Source: an uncultured Candidatus Actinomarina sp.
GTDB lineage: Bacteria; Actinomycetota; Acidimicrobiia; Actinomarinales; Actinomarinaceae
Assembly (NCBI GenBank): GCA_902510995.1
Contig: CABXDL010000013.1
Span: forward strand, 1-37,993
Length of the DNA stretch: 37,993 bases
Reading direction: 5' to 3'
Part shown: positions 1 through 8,261 of the stretch, one piece after another
Position numbering within the stretch: the stretch's first letter is position 1
Layout of the letters: every line of letters begins with the position of its first letter
Program-made: the position numbers and the translations under genes
Notes under the pieces: model-generated
Seen by the model: only the letters and a program-made list of their open reading frames with translations
What the model was told of the DNA's origin: nothing
Database searches by the model: none

Positions 1-189
1 TGCACAAAGTGTAAGAATATGCAATATGAAGAAGATACTGTAACTATGACTGGAAAATCATGGTCGAGATTCATGAATATTCAAAATAGGAAATTCACTG
101 CAATTACATGTGCTAAATGTCAATACACAGAATTTTACAAAGGGACAAGTAAAGGCTGGGAAAGCGTTGTAGATTTCTTAGGAAATTAA
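1..189 (+). CDS. Zn-ribbon nucleic-acid-binding protein (DUF2082-like), 3' part only
   Basis: Frame 1 reads CTKCKNMQYEEDTVTMTGKSWSRFMNIQNRKFTAITCAKCQYTEFYKGTSKGWESVVDFLGN* with two CxxC knuckles and the 'FxxVQN+KFT..TCxxCxYTEFYK' pattern of this small family; 5' end lies outside the window. Confidence 0.75.
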   Translation, partial: CTKCKNMQYEEDTVTMTGKSWSRFMNIQNRKFTAITCAKCQYTEFYKGTSKGWESVVDFLGN

Positions 190-191
190 AT

Positions 192-1046
192 TTATTTTCT
201 TTTTAGTACAAAATCTTTAAGCACTACTGTTTCTGTTTCTTTTTCAATTACATTTGCAATTGTATAGGAATCTTGATCCCAGCTGTTTATTTGCAATGTA
301 TTTCCAGGAGTTACTGGTCCGCTAAATCGAGCAGAAATTTCAGAAACCTTTAGGGGGTCATTTTCAAATTCACTTTCAATTAATTTTTTACAAGTTATTC
401 CATATGTACACAATCCATGAAGTATTGGTCTTTCGAACCCAGCAACTTTTGCAAAGTCAGGATCAACATGTAAGGGATTATTATCTCCAGAAGGAACTCT
501 GTAGAGAATAGCTTGATTTTCAAGAGTTTTATATTCAATTACATTATCAGGGTCAGTTTTTGGGGAAGTTAGTTTTTCTTTCTTCTCTGGCTTTATGCCA
601 AAACCACCTTCTCCAATAAACAACATTACTGATTCTGCGGTTGATATTTTTTCATCGCCTATATAAGAATCAGAGGCAATAGTTACCGATGCAAATTTTC
701 TGTAATCTTTAACAGCTGTAATTTTTGCTTTAGTTAAGGCTGTCCCACTAGATGGAATATCTTTATGTATTGTTATTTTTTGTTCACCATGAAGAAGAGA
801 GGTTAAAGAAACCTCAAGACCCTCGGTTCCAATAATTGAAAAGACTGACTCCATGGGGTATATACACGCCGCAAAAGATGGTATAACTTTTGGATTAGGA
901 CCTAAAGTAAATTCAAGATCACTTTTATTTAGAGGATCTTGACTACTTCCAACAGCAATATTATATAAAATAACTCGTTCTTCTGACCAAGAGCCTTCTA
1001 CCTCTTCTAGTTCTTTGTTTAATAATATTTCTGGATTAATTGGCAT
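192..1046 (-). CDS. MaoC-like / type-2 enoyl-CoA hydratase (hot-dog fold)
   Basis: Hydratase-2 motif YRVPSGDNNPLHVDPDFAKVAGFERPILHG; 284 aa double hot-dog length. Confidence 0.85.
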   Translation of the reverse strand: MPINPEILLNKELEEVEGSWSEERVILYNIAVGSSQDPLNKSDLEFTLGPNPKVIPSFAACIYPMESVFSIIGTEGLEVSLTSLLHGEQKITIHKDIPSSGTALTKAKITAVKDYRKFASVTIASDSYIGDEKISTAESVMLFIGEGGFGIKPEKKEKLTSPKTDPDNVIEYKTLENQAILYRVPSGDNNPLHVDPDFAKVAGFERPILHGLCTYGITCKKLIESEFENDPLKVSEISARFSGPVTPGNTLQINSWDQDSYTIANVIEKETETVVLKDFVLKRK

Positions 1047-1050
1047 GAGT

Positions 1051-2163
1051 TTATTCTATTGAAAGTGTCCCACTTTTTTCAACTTCTTCTATAAATTCTT
1101 TACTTATATTTAACTCATTAAATATAGATCTAATATCTCCTGAGGTATTTTCTTCTTCTTTCTGTATGAGAATATTGTTACTTCTAGGGAAGTTATTGTG
1201 ATACGAATTTCTAGAAACAGGGTGAGGGTGGACTCTTGCTTCATCTAAGTCAAGTACTGGCGTAACACAACAGTCAGTATTATTAAAAATATCAGCCCAC
1301 TCATCCCTAGGCTTCCTTAAAAATATTTCACTAAACAAATTTGTGTGCTCAGGCCATTTTTCAAAATTCATTTGGTCACTTACCATTTCACTTGGAAGGT
1401 TTAAAGTTGCAATCAATTCTTTGAAAAATTTATTTTCAAGTGCTCCTACTGCTACATATTTACTATCTTTTGTCTCATAACACCTATAAAAGGGAGCCCC
1501 ACCATCTAATAAGTTGGTTCCCCTTGACTTACTCCACATTCCGCTATCTTTTAATCCAAATAATAATGACCCAAGATATGAAGCCCCTTCGAACATCGCA
1601 ACATCATAAACTAGATTTTTCTTTTCATTACTCTTTACTTCGTAGATTCCAAGTATTCCAGAAATTACTGCAAACATAGTTCCAGAGCCATAATCAGCTA
1701 AGAGATTAATTGGGGGTTCAGGAGGATTTCCTTCTTTACCTAATAAACTTAAAATCCCTGACAATGCAAGATAATTTATATCATGTCCAGCATCTTCTTT
1801 CATAGTGCCTTCTTGTCCCCATCCAGTAAGCCTTATATAGACAGTATTAGAATTTACAGCATGAACTTCTTCAGGTCCTAAGCCAATTTTTTCCATTACA
1901 TTTGGCCGATTACCTTCTAATAAAATATCAACGCTAGGAAGTAATTCTTTTATTAATTTTATTCCGTCTTTGTTTTTTAAATCTATTGTTACATTTACTC
2001 TATTTTCTAAGGATGGATCAGTACTAGGAGGGAGTAGATTTACTATATTAGGATTATTTACCCTGATTACTTCAGCACCAAGTTCAAAAAAAGTATTTGC
2101 CGCTAAAGGCCCAGGCCCAATAGAAGCGATCTCTAGAACACGAACCCCTTCAAGCGGTTTCAT
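1051..2163 (-). CDS. CaiB/BaiF family CoA transferase, alpha-methylacyl-CoA racemase-like
   Basis: N-term MKPLEGVRVLEIASIGPGPLAANTFFELGAEVIRV and GHDINYLALSGILSLLG motif typical of AMACR-type family III proteins. Confidence 0.85.
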   Translation of the reverse strand: MKPLEGVRVLEIASIGPGPLAANTFFELGAEVIRVNNPNIVNLLPPSTDPSLENRVNVTIDLKNKDGIKLIKELLPSVDILLEGNRPNVMEKIGLGPEEVHAVNSNTVYIRLTGWGQEGTMKEDAGHDINYLALSGILSLLGKEGNPPEPPINLLADYGSGTMFAVISGILGIYEVKSNEKKNLVYDVAMFEGASYLGSLLFGLKDSGMWSKSRGTNLLDGGAPFYRCYETKDSKYVAVGALENKFFKELIATLNLPSEMVSDQMNFEKWPEHTNLFSEIFLRKPRDEWADIFNNTDCCVTPVLDLDEARVHPHPVSRNSYHNNFPRSNNILIQKEEENTSGDIRSIFNELNISKEFIEEVEKSGTLSIE

Positions 2164-2166
2164 TAA

Positions 2167-3318
2167 TTAAACCAATTCAACAATTGTAGCGTTTGCGGTT
2201 CCGCCACCTTCACATATTGCTTGGAGGCCATATTTTAATTTATTTCTTTTCATTTCATGTATAAGATTTGTCATCAGTCTTGCACCTGTTGCTCCAAGTG
2301 GGTGTCCAATTGCTATAGAACCTCCATTAGCATTTACATTTTCATAACTAATTCCTGGGAATTCTTTTCTCCAAGCACCAACTACAGATGAAAATGCTTC
2401 ATTTATTTCTACAAGATCCATATCTTCGGGTTTCAACTTTGCATGTTCTAGAGCTTTATTTGTTGCGGGGATCGGACCACTTAACATTAAAACAGGATCT
2501 GTCCCTACAACGGACATACTATTTATTTTGACCATTGGTTCTAAGTTGTACTTATTTATCGCTTCTTCTGAGACGACTAATAGAGCTGCAGCACCATCGG
2601 AGATTTGTGAAGAGTTTCCAGCAGTAATTACACCATCGGGTTTAAATGCTGGGTCTAGCTGAGAAAGGATTTCTTTAGTCGTTTCTGGCCTAACTCCTTC
2701 GTCTTTAACTAAAGTTTCTGAAATTTCGAGAATTTGGTTATCAAGATGACCATTCTCTGAAGCAAAAAGAGCTCTTTGGTGTGAAGAGTAAGCTATTTCA
2801 TCTAATTCATCTCTATTTAAATCCCATTTTTCTGCCATCATTTCAGCTGATAATCCTTGGGGAACTAAACCTGGGTATCTATCGTACATTTTTGGACCAA
2901 ATGCTGTTGAGACACCTTCGGGCCCTTCGTAACTAAATGTTGATCCCATGGGGACTCTTGACATCATTTCTACACCACATGCAATTGCAATATCATATGA
3001 TCCAGCAATTATTCCTTGAGCTGCAAAATGTAAAGCTTGCTGAGAAGACCCACACTGCCTATCAACGGTAGTTCCAGGTACTGATTCGGGGAGTCCAGCA
3101 GCTAATGCAGCATTTCTTCCAACATTTCCTGTTTGTTCTCCGAGTTGGGAAACACATCCTGCAATTACATCATCAATATCAACAGGATCTATAGAATTTC
3201 TTCTTACTAGGTTTTCAATTACTAATCCTAATAAGTCTATTGCATGGGTTCCTTTAAGAGAACCGCCTCTTTTACCAATTGGTGTTCTTAAACCGTCTAC
3301 TATAAAAGCGTTTCTCAT
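2167..3318 (-). CDS. Thiolase (acetyl-CoA C-acyltransferase)
   Basis: Nucleophile region VDRQCGSSQQAL, NANGGSIAIGHPLGATGARL and C-terminal CEGGGTANA thiolase signatures. Confidence 0.93.
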   Translation of the reverse strand: MRNAFIVDGLRTPIGKRGGSLKGTHAIDLLGLVIENLVRRNSIDPVDIDDVIAGCVSQLGEQTGNVGRNAALAAGLPESVPGTTVDRQCGSSQQALHFAAQGIIAGSYDIAIACGVEMMSRVPMGSTFSYEGPEGVSTAFGPKMYDRYPGLVPQGLSAEMMAEKWDLNRDELDEIAYSSHQRALFASENGHLDNQILEISETLVKDEGVRPETTKEILSQLDPAFKPDGVITAGNSSQISDGAAALLVVSEEAINKYNLEPMVKINSMSVVGTDPVLMLSGPIPATNKALEHAKLKPEDMDLVEINEAFSSVVGAWRKEFPGISYENVNANGGSIAIGHPLGATGARLMTNLIHEMKRNKLKYGLQAICEGGGTANATIVELV

Positions 3319-3330
3319 AATTTTAATATA

Positions 3331-4179
3331 CTAAAGTTGCATCCATTCTTCAGGATTGTCATCTACAAAGAAATCTGATACAAGTTGTTGACCAGGTTCA
3401 ATTGCATATTGATCAAAATCAGTAACACCTTCTTCTTCTAAAACATCTTGATCTAAGAAGAAGTTACCAGTACAACTAGAAGAATCTCTTTTTAGGACAG
3501 CGTATGCAGCGTCAGCATATATTGTTGGTTTTCTTGAACCTTTAACTAGTTCTGAACCAATTACATTTTGTACTGCAGCAGTATCTAAAGCAGTTCTTGG
3601 CCACAAGCAATTAGATGCTATTCCAAACTCTCCAAGTTCTTCTGCAAGCCCATGTGCAATAAGAGACATTCCATATTTTGCTGTTGTATAAGCAAGGGTC
3701 ATTCCGAACCATTTTCTTGCAATATCTATAGGAGGTCCAAGCGTTAAAATATGTGGATTATTTCCTTTTTTAAGATGAGGTATGCATGTTTGGCTTAATA
3801 AGAATGTTCCTCTGACATTTATATTATGCATTAAATCATATCTCTTCATGGGGGTATTAAGTGTGTCACTAAGGTGTATGGCACTTGCATTATTAATACA
3901 TATATCTATACCACCAAATTTTTCCACAACTTGTTTTATTGAATCCTGTACTTGATCTTCAAACCTTATATCACATACTAATGGAAGAGCAATACCGCCA
4001 ACTTTTTCAATATCTTCTGCAGCAGTGTATAAAGTTCCTGGAAGTTTTGGATGAGGCTCAGTTGTTTTAGCTAAAATAGCTATATTTGCACCATCTTTTC
4101 CAAGTGCTTTTGCTATTTCAAGACCAACACCTCTAGAGCCACCACTCATCACTATTGTTTTGTCTTTAAAGAAACTCAT
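3331..4179 (-). CDS. SDR-family oxidoreductase, HSDL2/citronellol-dehydrogenase-like
   Basis: GGSRGVGLEIAKAL Rossmann motif, 'PHPKLPGTLYTAAEDIEKVGG' insert typical of the HSDL2-like subgroup, YTTAK active-site motif. Confidence 0.85.
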   Translation of the reverse strand: MSFFKDKTIVMSGGSRGVGLEIAKALGKDGANIAILAKTTEPHPKLPGTLYTAAEDIEKVGGIALPLVCDIRFEDQVQDSIKQVVEKFGGIDICINNASAIHLSDTLNTPMKRYDLMHNINVRGTFLLSQTCIPHLKKGNNPHILTLGPPIDIARKWFGMTLAYTTAKYGMSLIAHGLAEELGEFGIASNCLWPRTALDTAAVQNVIGSELVKGSRKPTIYADAAYAVLKRDSSSCTGNFFLDQDVLEEEGVTDFDQYAIEPGQQLVSDFFVDDNPEEWMQL

Positions 4180-4191
4180 TAAGATATTTTA

Positions 4192-5454
4192 TTAAAATTG
4201 TGTATTTTCTGTCGAGTCTTTTTCAGAAAGTAGTTCAGAATCTTTTCCTAAGATTATTTCTCCTAATCTCTCGTAATAATTAGAACCGACCTCTTGTTGG
4301 TGTTTAGTTGCTGTGTACCCTTCTTTCTCCAATTCAATCTCTTTTTTTTGAAGGTCAACAAATGCTTTCATATTCCCACCTTTATAGTTGCTTGCAAGCT
4401 CATACATAGAACTAGCCATTGAATGAAAACCAGCTAGAGAAACAAACTGTAACTTATATCCTAAGTCTGAAAGTTTGCTTTGAAATTCTTCAAGTTCTTT
4501 GTCATTAAATTTTTCAGTCCAATTAAAAGAAGGAGAACAATTATAAGCTAAAAGTTTATTTGGAAATTTAGCTTTAATTTCATCAGCAAATTCTTTTGCA
4601 AACCCTAAATCAGGCTCATTCGTTTCACACCATATAACATCAGCAAATTCTGCATAAGAAAGAGATTTCGCCAAAGCAAATTCTTTGTTGTTCTTAATTT
4701 CAAAGTACCCATCAACTGTTCTTTTACCGCTTAAATAAGCTTTATCGGTTTCATCAAAATCTGAAGTTATAAGTTTTGCACTATAAGCATCAGTTCTTGC
4801 AATAATTACAATTGGTGATTCACTCACATCTGCTGCTAACCTTGCTGCGCTAAGTTTGTTAATAAATTCATGAGTAGGAATTACGACCTTTCCTCCCATA
4901 TGCCCACATTTTTTTTCTGATGCTAGTTGGTCTTCAAAATGTAGACCAGAAATACCTGAATTAATAAACTGTGAAGTTAGGTCGAATACACTATAAATAC
5001 CACCAAAACCAGACTCTGCATCGGCGACAATAGGTGGCAAGCTGTCCATTTCTTCTTCAGCACTAATTCTTAGTAGTGTATTGTTCATTTTTTTTATAAA
5101 GTTAGGACCACTATTTGAAGGATATAAAGATAAATCAGGATAAGTGTTATCGCCGTTATTACTTTCAGCGGCTATTTGCCATCCACTTACATAAATAATT
5201 TCAAGACCAGCTTTTAACATTTGGATACCTTGCTGGATTGTTGAAGCACCGAGTCCTGAAACCCATTTATCATCTCTATTTAATAACCCCCATAAAGATT
5301 TAGAGCCTTGCTCAGATACTGTATTACTAACTTTAAATGGGGGTCTTAATGAAAGAATATCTTCAGGTGTGTAATTTCTTTTTACCCCATCCCACCTATT
5401 ATTACTTAGGTAATCTTCGATGATTTTTTTGTCTCTAAAATTAACTTTATTCAC
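4192..5454 (-). CDS. aceA: Isocitrate lyase
   Basis: KKCGHMGGK active-site signature, WQIAAESN..., DAESGFGG; 420 aa. Confidence 0.92.
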   Translation of the reverse strand: MNKVNFRDKKIIEDYLSNNRWDGVKRNYTPEDILSLRPPFKVSNTVSEQGSKSLWGLLNRDDKWVSGLGASTIQQGIQMLKAGLEIIYVSGWQIAAESNNGDNTYPDLSLYPSNSGPNFIKKMNNTLLRISAEEEMDSLPPIVADAESGFGGIYSVFDLTSQFINSGISGLHFEDQLASEKKCGHMGGKVVIPTHEFINKLSAARLAADVSESPIVIIARTDAYSAKLITSDFDETDKAYLSGKRTVDGYFEIKNNKEFALAKSLSYAEFADVIWCETNEPDLGFAKEFADEIKAKFPNKLLAYNCSPSFNWTEKFNDKELEEFQSKLSDLGYKLQFVSLAGFHSMASSMYELASNYKGGNMKAFVDLQKKEIELEKEGYTATKHQQEVGSNYYERLGEIILGKDSELLSEKDSTENTQF

Positions 5455-5461
5455 CTCTTAC

Positions 5462-6574
5462 TTAATGCTGACTAGCAGCAACACTGGCAATTATAATTAT
5501 TAAAGTTAATATTCCTGTACCAGCAATAAGTACTTCATTTCTAGTGATTTTTATTTTTGGAGCAGAGCTCATAATAGAAGCAAACAATAAAACAGTAGCA
5601 GAAATTATTAGGGCAAAAAGAGGAGCATAGTCATGAAAGTTAATAAAGACTTGTGAAATAAATATAGCAACAGCTCCTCCAGATAATATTGCACCTACTG
5701 GTACAACAATGGATCCAGTAATTCTTTTTCTTACAATATCTGCTTGTTCTTGTTCGTAAATATCAAGACCTTTAGGAACCCCTAAAACCATTGTTATTAA
5801 AGTAATGAGACTTTGCGACACTACTCCAAATAAAACTATTCTCCAAAAAGAACCGAATACGGGTATTAAGTAAGTTGTTGGATCTTCAGGGAGAATTCCT
5901 TCTATTGTTTGACCAATGTTTGAAGTAATTAGAAAGGCACTAGAGGAGCCAAAAATTAAACCTAAACCTAAACCGAGAAAAATAGATTCTCTATCTGAAG
6001 TGTGGATACCAAACCCATCAAAATTTGTTTCCAGAATTTTTTTAATGTTTATTGTGTTTAACACTGCAAAGAAAGTAGTAGTTAAAGCCAAGTTCAAAAT
6101 AAAATCCCTTTGTTCGTAATTTGCAATTAATTTAAGTGTTTCAGATTCTAGTACTAGACCTTCATATAAATTTGAGCTCATAATGAAAGCTTGTATAAAT
6201 CCAGCTACAACTCCAAAAAGTGAACCATATTGTAAAGCTTTTGTAATCTTTTCAAACAACATAACAGGAGGTTCAACTTCCTCTATTGTTAGGACACTAC
6301 TTTCTACAACGACAGGTTCTTCTTCTACAGTTTCTACAACCACAGATTCTTCTTCTACAGTTTCTACAACGATAGGTTCTTCTACAGTTTCTACAACTGG
6401 CTCAGTACTTTTAACTACAGCAGTCGTAGAAACAGCTTCTCCAGATGACCAACTAGCTAAAATGTTATTTATGTCTACTCCGTTGGCCTCAGCTCTAGCT
6501 TGAGCAGACCTAGAAACAAGCTCTTGAGGAACACCTGTCGAGCTACTAATTTCTTCTATAAGTTTTTCATCCAT
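5462..6574 (-). CDS. Hypothetical multi-TM membrane protein with acidic VETVEEEPVV repeats after an N-terminal helical segment
   Basis: Soluble helical N-term (MDEKLIEEISSSTGVPQELVSRSAQARAEANGVD), then 10-aa-unit acidic repeats, then several hydrophobic segments; no family I can name. Confidence 0.8.
   Translation of the reverse strand: MDEKLIEEISSSTGVPQELVSRSAQARAEANGVDINNILASWSSGEAVSTTAVVKSTEPVVETVEEPIVVETVEEESVVVETVEEEPVVVESSVLTIEEVEPPVMLFEKITKALQYGSLFGVVAGFIQAFIMSSNLYEGLVLESETLKLIANYEQRDFILNLALTTTFFAVLNTINIKKILETNFDGFGIHTSDRESIFLGLGLGLIFGSSSAFLITSNIGQTIEGILPEDPTTYLIPVFGSFWRIVLFGVVSQSLITLITMVLGVPKGLDIYEQEQADIVRKRITGSIVVPVGAILSGGAVAIFISQVFINFHDYAPLFALIISATVLLFASIMSSAPKIKITRNEVLIAGTGILTLIIIIASVAASQH
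6302..6400. repeat. Coding tandem repeat, about 30-bp unit (30, 30, 27 bp plus a partial copy)
   Basis: ttctacaacgacaggttcttcttctacagt / ttctacaaccacagattcttcttctacagt / ttctacaacgataggttcttctacagt / ttctacaac... Confidence 0.9.
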
Positions 6575-6592
6575 TTTGATTCTCTCTAAATT

Positions 6593-7372
6593 TTAGTCAT
6601 TTGATGAGTTTCTAACTACATCATCAAACGTTTTTTCTGTTTTATACCATTTCATCCATATAACTAATATAAAAGACCATAGAATCAGACCTCCACCAAG
6701 CTTAAGTATTACTCCTGCAAGGGTCTGGTCATCTATAGTTGATATATTAAATACTTGATCTATACCTACGTAGGCTGAATAAAGGGGTTCTGTTCCAAAA
6801 GCTAAAAAGCTAGCAGGAATTGTTGGGAGTAAGGACTGCAAAAAAAGGTATCCTATTTTTGCTGGTGAGCTAAGTTTCTTTATGTCATCTGTAAAACCAA
6901 TTACCGGAACCCACATATTTAAGGAAACTAAAAGCATTAAAGAGTGTATGAAAAAGTGAAATATTGTATTAGTCACCATTAGGTTTACAACTAAGCTCCA
7001 GTGCATTCCAACCATAACTGTATTGAAAAGTATAAAGGCAATTAAGGGATGGCTTGTTATCTTAAGTAAATTAATGAAAGGTTTGATTGAGATAACTTTT
7101 TTTTGTGCACTATGCATCCCCATAAGTAAGAGGGGAGGTGTTACCAATGCAAGAACCAAGTGCTCTACTGAATGTACAGAAAATAAATACTTCTCACCAA
7201 TATCATGAATCGGCCAATCAGTAAAAATCCATAAAATTAAAAGTCCTGAGTACCAAAATTTTCTTTTCTCTTTTTTTAAGTAGTTATTATCGGTTGTATA
7301 TTCAAAAAATATTATTAAAGAAAAAATTAATGCCCATACATCAAAATGTGGATGCCAAGAAATATAAGACAT
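6593..7372 (-). CDS. ctaG: Cytochrome c oxidase assembly factor, caa3_CtaG family
   Basis: MSYISWHPHFDVWAL, FSVHSVEHLVLALVTPPLLLMGM, multi-TM; directly downstream of cox subunits. Confidence 0.8.
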   Translation of the reverse strand: MSYISWHPHFDVWALIFSLIIFFEYTTDNNYLKKEKRKFWYSGLLILWIFTDWPIHDIGEKYLFSVHSVEHLVLALVTPPLLLMGMHSAQKKVISIKPFINLLKITSHPLIAFILFNTVMVGMHWSLVVNLMVTNTIFHFFIHSLMLLVSLNMWVPVIGFTDDIKKLSSPAKIGYLFLQSLLPTIPASFLAFGTEPLYSAYVGIDQVFNISTIDDQTLAGVILKLGGGLILWSFILVIWMKWYKTEKTFDDVVRNSSND

Positions 7373-7677
7373 TAATTAAAAAAGAAATTTGCCATTCCTC
7401 TTTCAAGCATGACAATTGTGAAAAGTACTAGTGCTAATATCATTCCTCCAGCAAAAAATCTATTGACCATTTTATTTTCAAAGCGTAAATGCATAAACCA
7501 ACCTACAACAATGATATATTTGCCAACTGCTAAAAATATCAGCAAAGGGTCAGTAAAAGACCCAACGAGGTCCTCGATATAATAGAGTGTCACTTCAAGT
7601 GCTGTTAGGACCCCAAGGACAATAGCAATCTGAACATATTTTTTTGGTGTTGGGTGTTCTTTATGATCAGCGGACAT
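7372..7677 (-). CDS. ctaF: Cytochrome c oxidase subunit IV (prokaryotic COX4-like)
   Basis: MSADHKEHPTPKKYVQIAIVLGVLTALEVTLYYIE...; the ATG at 7677-7675 (TAATG overlap with the ctaE stop) is preferred over the longer ORF start at 7713. Confidence 0.83.
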   Translation of the reverse strand: MSADHKEHPTPKKYVQIAIVLGVLTALEVTLYYIEDLVGSFTDPLLIFLAVGKYIIVVGWFMHLRFENKMVNRFFAGGMILALVLFTIVMLERGMANFFFN

Positions 7678-8261
7678 TAGATTAAATACACCACAGTAAA
7701 GAGAACTATCCAAACAATATCAACAAAGTGCCAATATAATGCAATAAACTCTAGGTTCATCCCACCATCTAAAGAAAGACCTTGTTGTCTTTGACCAATT
7801 GCCCAGAGTCCAATTAGAAATACAACTCCAATAAAAACGTGAAGACCATGAAATCCAGTTAGAACGTAAAAAGTTGAACTAAAAATATTAGTAGAGAGCT
7901 CAAATCCTTTATGATAAAACTCAGTAAATTCATAAATCTGGCCTGCAAGAAATATTGCCCCCAACATTGCAGTAGCTAATAACCAAACTCTAGTTTTTTC
8001 TTGATCTTCATTCTCTAAAGCATTGTGAGCCAAGACCATAGTTAGCGAACTCATCAATAAGATAAAAGAGCTAATTGAAGTAAAAGGAATATCGTAAACA
8101 TCAGTTAATTTAATTCCAGGAAAGTCACGACCCTTAAAGAGTAAAAATGTAGTTATTAAAGTGCCAAAAAATAATATCTCGGTTGAAAGAAAAACCCACA
8201 TACCAAGTTTTCTAGTTTCAACACCAGTTGGTTCATGCGGATAATCATGGCCACCACTCAT
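7677..8261 (-). CDS. ctaE: Cytochrome c oxidase subunit III
   Basis: KLGMWVFLSTEILFFGTLITTFLLFK, TGFHGLHVFIGVVFL, ALYWHFVDIVWIVLFTVVYL. Confidence 0.95.
   Translation of the reverse strand: MSGGHDYPHEPTGVETRKLGMWVFLSTEILFFGTLITTFLLFKGRDFPGIKLTDVYDIPFTSISSFILLMSSLTMVLAHNALENEDQEKTRVWLLATAMLGAIFLAGQIYEFTEFYHKGFELSTNIFSSTFYVLTGFHGLHVFIGVVFLIGLWAIGQRQQGLSLDGGMNLEFIALYWHFVDIVWIVLFTVVYLI

Noticed and set aside
6183-6503. 106-aa plus-strand ORF with STVSTTTDSSS repeats
   Set aside because: Complement of the VETVEEEPVV repeat in the membrane protein; the repeat explains the open frame.
7678-7713. Longer ctaF start (MDSSLYCGVFNL...) in the ORF track
   Set aside because: The extra 12 residues overlap ctaE coding and are not family-like; the ATG at 7677 forms a normal TAATG overlap.
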